NCBI GenBank assembly: GCA_030426875.1
Contig: JAUHXI010000085.1
Coordinates: forward strand, 1 to 6,491
DNA length: 6,491 nucleotides
Source of the DNA: a bacterium
GTDB lineage: Bacteria; Patescibacteriota; Gracilibacteria; UM-FILTER-43-11
Direction: 5' to 3'
Part shown: one piece after another, positions 5,473 to 6,491 of the stretch
Layout of the letters: each line of letters starts with the position of its first letter
How positions within the stretch are numbered: the first letter of the stretch is position 1
Notes under the pieces: model-generated
What the model was told of the DNA's origin: nothing
Databases searched by the model: none
What the model saw: only the letters and a program-made list of their open reading frames with translations
Program-made: the position numbers and the translations under genes

Positions 5473-6491
5473 TTACGCAGCTTTAACCTTATTATGCCGC
5501 TCCACCACCTCATCGATATCGCCAGCCAAATAAAAATGCTCCTCAGCGATATGATCATGCTTACCGTCCAAAATTTCTTTAAACGTTCGAATGGTATCCT
5601 CTTTTTTGATGTATTGACCAGGGGTTCCAGTAAATTGCTCCGCCACATGCAAGTTCTGAGAAAGCATTTTTTGAATTCGACGCGCTCGGTTCACCGATTG
5701 CTTGTCTTCCTCAGAGAGCTCATCCATCCCCAAGATAGCAATCACATCTTGCAATTCTTTGTAGCGTTGCAAGGTCTCTCGAACCTGATTGGCCACACTG
5801 TAATGCTCCTGACCCACCACCTCTTCGGCTAAAGCTTGAGAATTAGAATCCAATGGATCCACCGCTGGATAAATTCCAATTGCAGCTAAATTTCGATTCA
5901 ATACCACTGTTGCATCCAAATGAGCAAAAGTAGTCGCCGGAGCAGGATCAGTCAAATCATCCGCTGGCACATAAACGGCTTGAACGGAAGTAATAGAGCC
6001 AGTTTTTGTCGAAGTAATACGCTCCTGAAGTTTAGCCATGTCAGTCGCCAAAGTAGGCTGATAACCCACCGCAGATGGCATACGACCCAATAGAGCTGAC
6101 ACCTCAGAACCCGCTTGAGTGAAACGGAAAATATTATCAACGAACATTAAAATGTCTTTCCCCTGATCACGGAATTTCTCTGCCATCGTCAAGCCAGAAA
6201 GCGCCACCCGCATACGGGCTCCAGGAGGTTCATTCATTTGACCAAACACCATGGCTAGCTTATCAATCACACCAGAATCACGCATCTCATGAATCAAATC
6301 ATTTCCCTCACGACTTCGCTCCCCCACTCCAGCAAACACAGAATAACCCCCATGGGCCAGAGCCACATTATTGATCAACTCCTGCATCATCACCGTTTTA
6401 CCCACACCAGCCCCTCCAAAAAGAGCAATTTTACCCCCTTTGATGAAGGGGCAAAGCAAGTCAATCACCTTAATTCCAGTTTCAAACACCT
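5473..6491 (-). CDS. atpD: F-type ATP synthase beta subunit, 5'-partial
   Basis: This is the catalytic subunit of F1-ATPase, which makes or hydrolyses ATP on the cytoplasmic side of the membrane. The frame runs off the right edge; the GTG at 6489-6487 is an internal Val (VFETGIKVIDLL). About 125-130 N-terminal residues are missing out of a usual 460-480. All core motifs of the visible part are intact: the P-loop GGAGVGKT, GERSREGND with the catalytic Glu, GQMNEPPGARMRV, Walker B ILMFVDNIFRFTQAGSEVSA, and SALLGRMPSAVGYQPTL. The C-terminal helical domain carries the DELSEED-like loop as DELSEEDKQ. It ends with TAA, 33 bases before the unknown membrane-protein gene, which separates it from atpC. 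The protein appears fully functional. Confidence 0.97.
   Translation of the reverse strand, partial: VFETGIKVIDLLCPFIKGGKIALFGGAGVGKTVMMQELINNVALAHGGYSVFAGVGERSREGNDLIHEMRDSGVIDKLAMVFGQMNEPPGARMRVALSGLTMAEKFRDQGKDILMFVDNIFRFTQAGSEVSALLGRMPSAVGYQPTLATDMAKLQERITSTKTGSITSVQAVYVPADDLTDPAPATTFAHLDATVVLNRNLAAIGIYPAVDPLDSNSQALAEEVVGQEHYSVANQVRETLQRYKELQDVIAILGMDELSEEDKQSVNRARRIQKMLSQNLHVAEQFTGTPGQYIKKEDTIRTFKEILDGKHDHIAEEHFYLAGDIDEVVERHNKVKAA

Overview
The window looks like a chromosomal piece of a bacterium with a small, streamlined genome. I favour a member of the Candidate Phyla Radiation (Patescibacteria, for example the Peregrinibacteria/Gracilibacteria side). This rests on indirect signs: a eukaryotic-type (IleS2-like) isoleucyl-tRNA synthetase carrying an extra domain, a stand-alone pilus ATPase, an ATP synthase operon with an unusual insertion, and no clear Shine-Dalgarno sites. 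UGA works as an ordinary stop at the ends of the pilT-like and atpC genes and is absent from the long ileS and atpD frames. The genetic code is therefore most likely standard, not the UGA=Gly code of Absconditabacteria and some Gracilibacteria.

Left part, + strand (1-2468). The window opens inside a long reading frame. It first encodes most of a histidine phosphatase domain and then, without a break, the C-terminal half of isoleucyl-tRNA synthetase: the KMSKS-loop half of the catalytic core and the anticodon-binding domain. A small four-helix membrane protein of the YvlD / 'phage holin 4_2' family follows.

Middle part (2469-3059). This is an AT-rich stretch in which two nearly identical 39-bp direct repeats, each an imperfect palindrome, bracket one small gene. 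The gene resembles a short S-adenosylmethionine decarboxylase (SpeD-like) but has an in-frame UGA at codon 61. Composition, repeats and the broken frame together suggest an acquired or mobile cassette.

Right part, - strand (3060-6491). A PilT-family twitching-motility ATPase has its own promoter. Upstream of it on the same strand lies the 3' end of the F-type ATP synthase operon, read atpD (5' end off the window), then a four-helix membrane protein of unknown function, then atpC. Having a membrane protein between atpD and atpC is unusual. The 331 bp between atpC and the pilT-like gene hold a weak possible terminator and the pilT promoter, and otherwise nothing I can identify.

The main points for follow-up are the phosphatase inserted in IleRS, the repeat-bracketed SpeD-like gene with its UGA codon, and the extra gene inside the atp operon.
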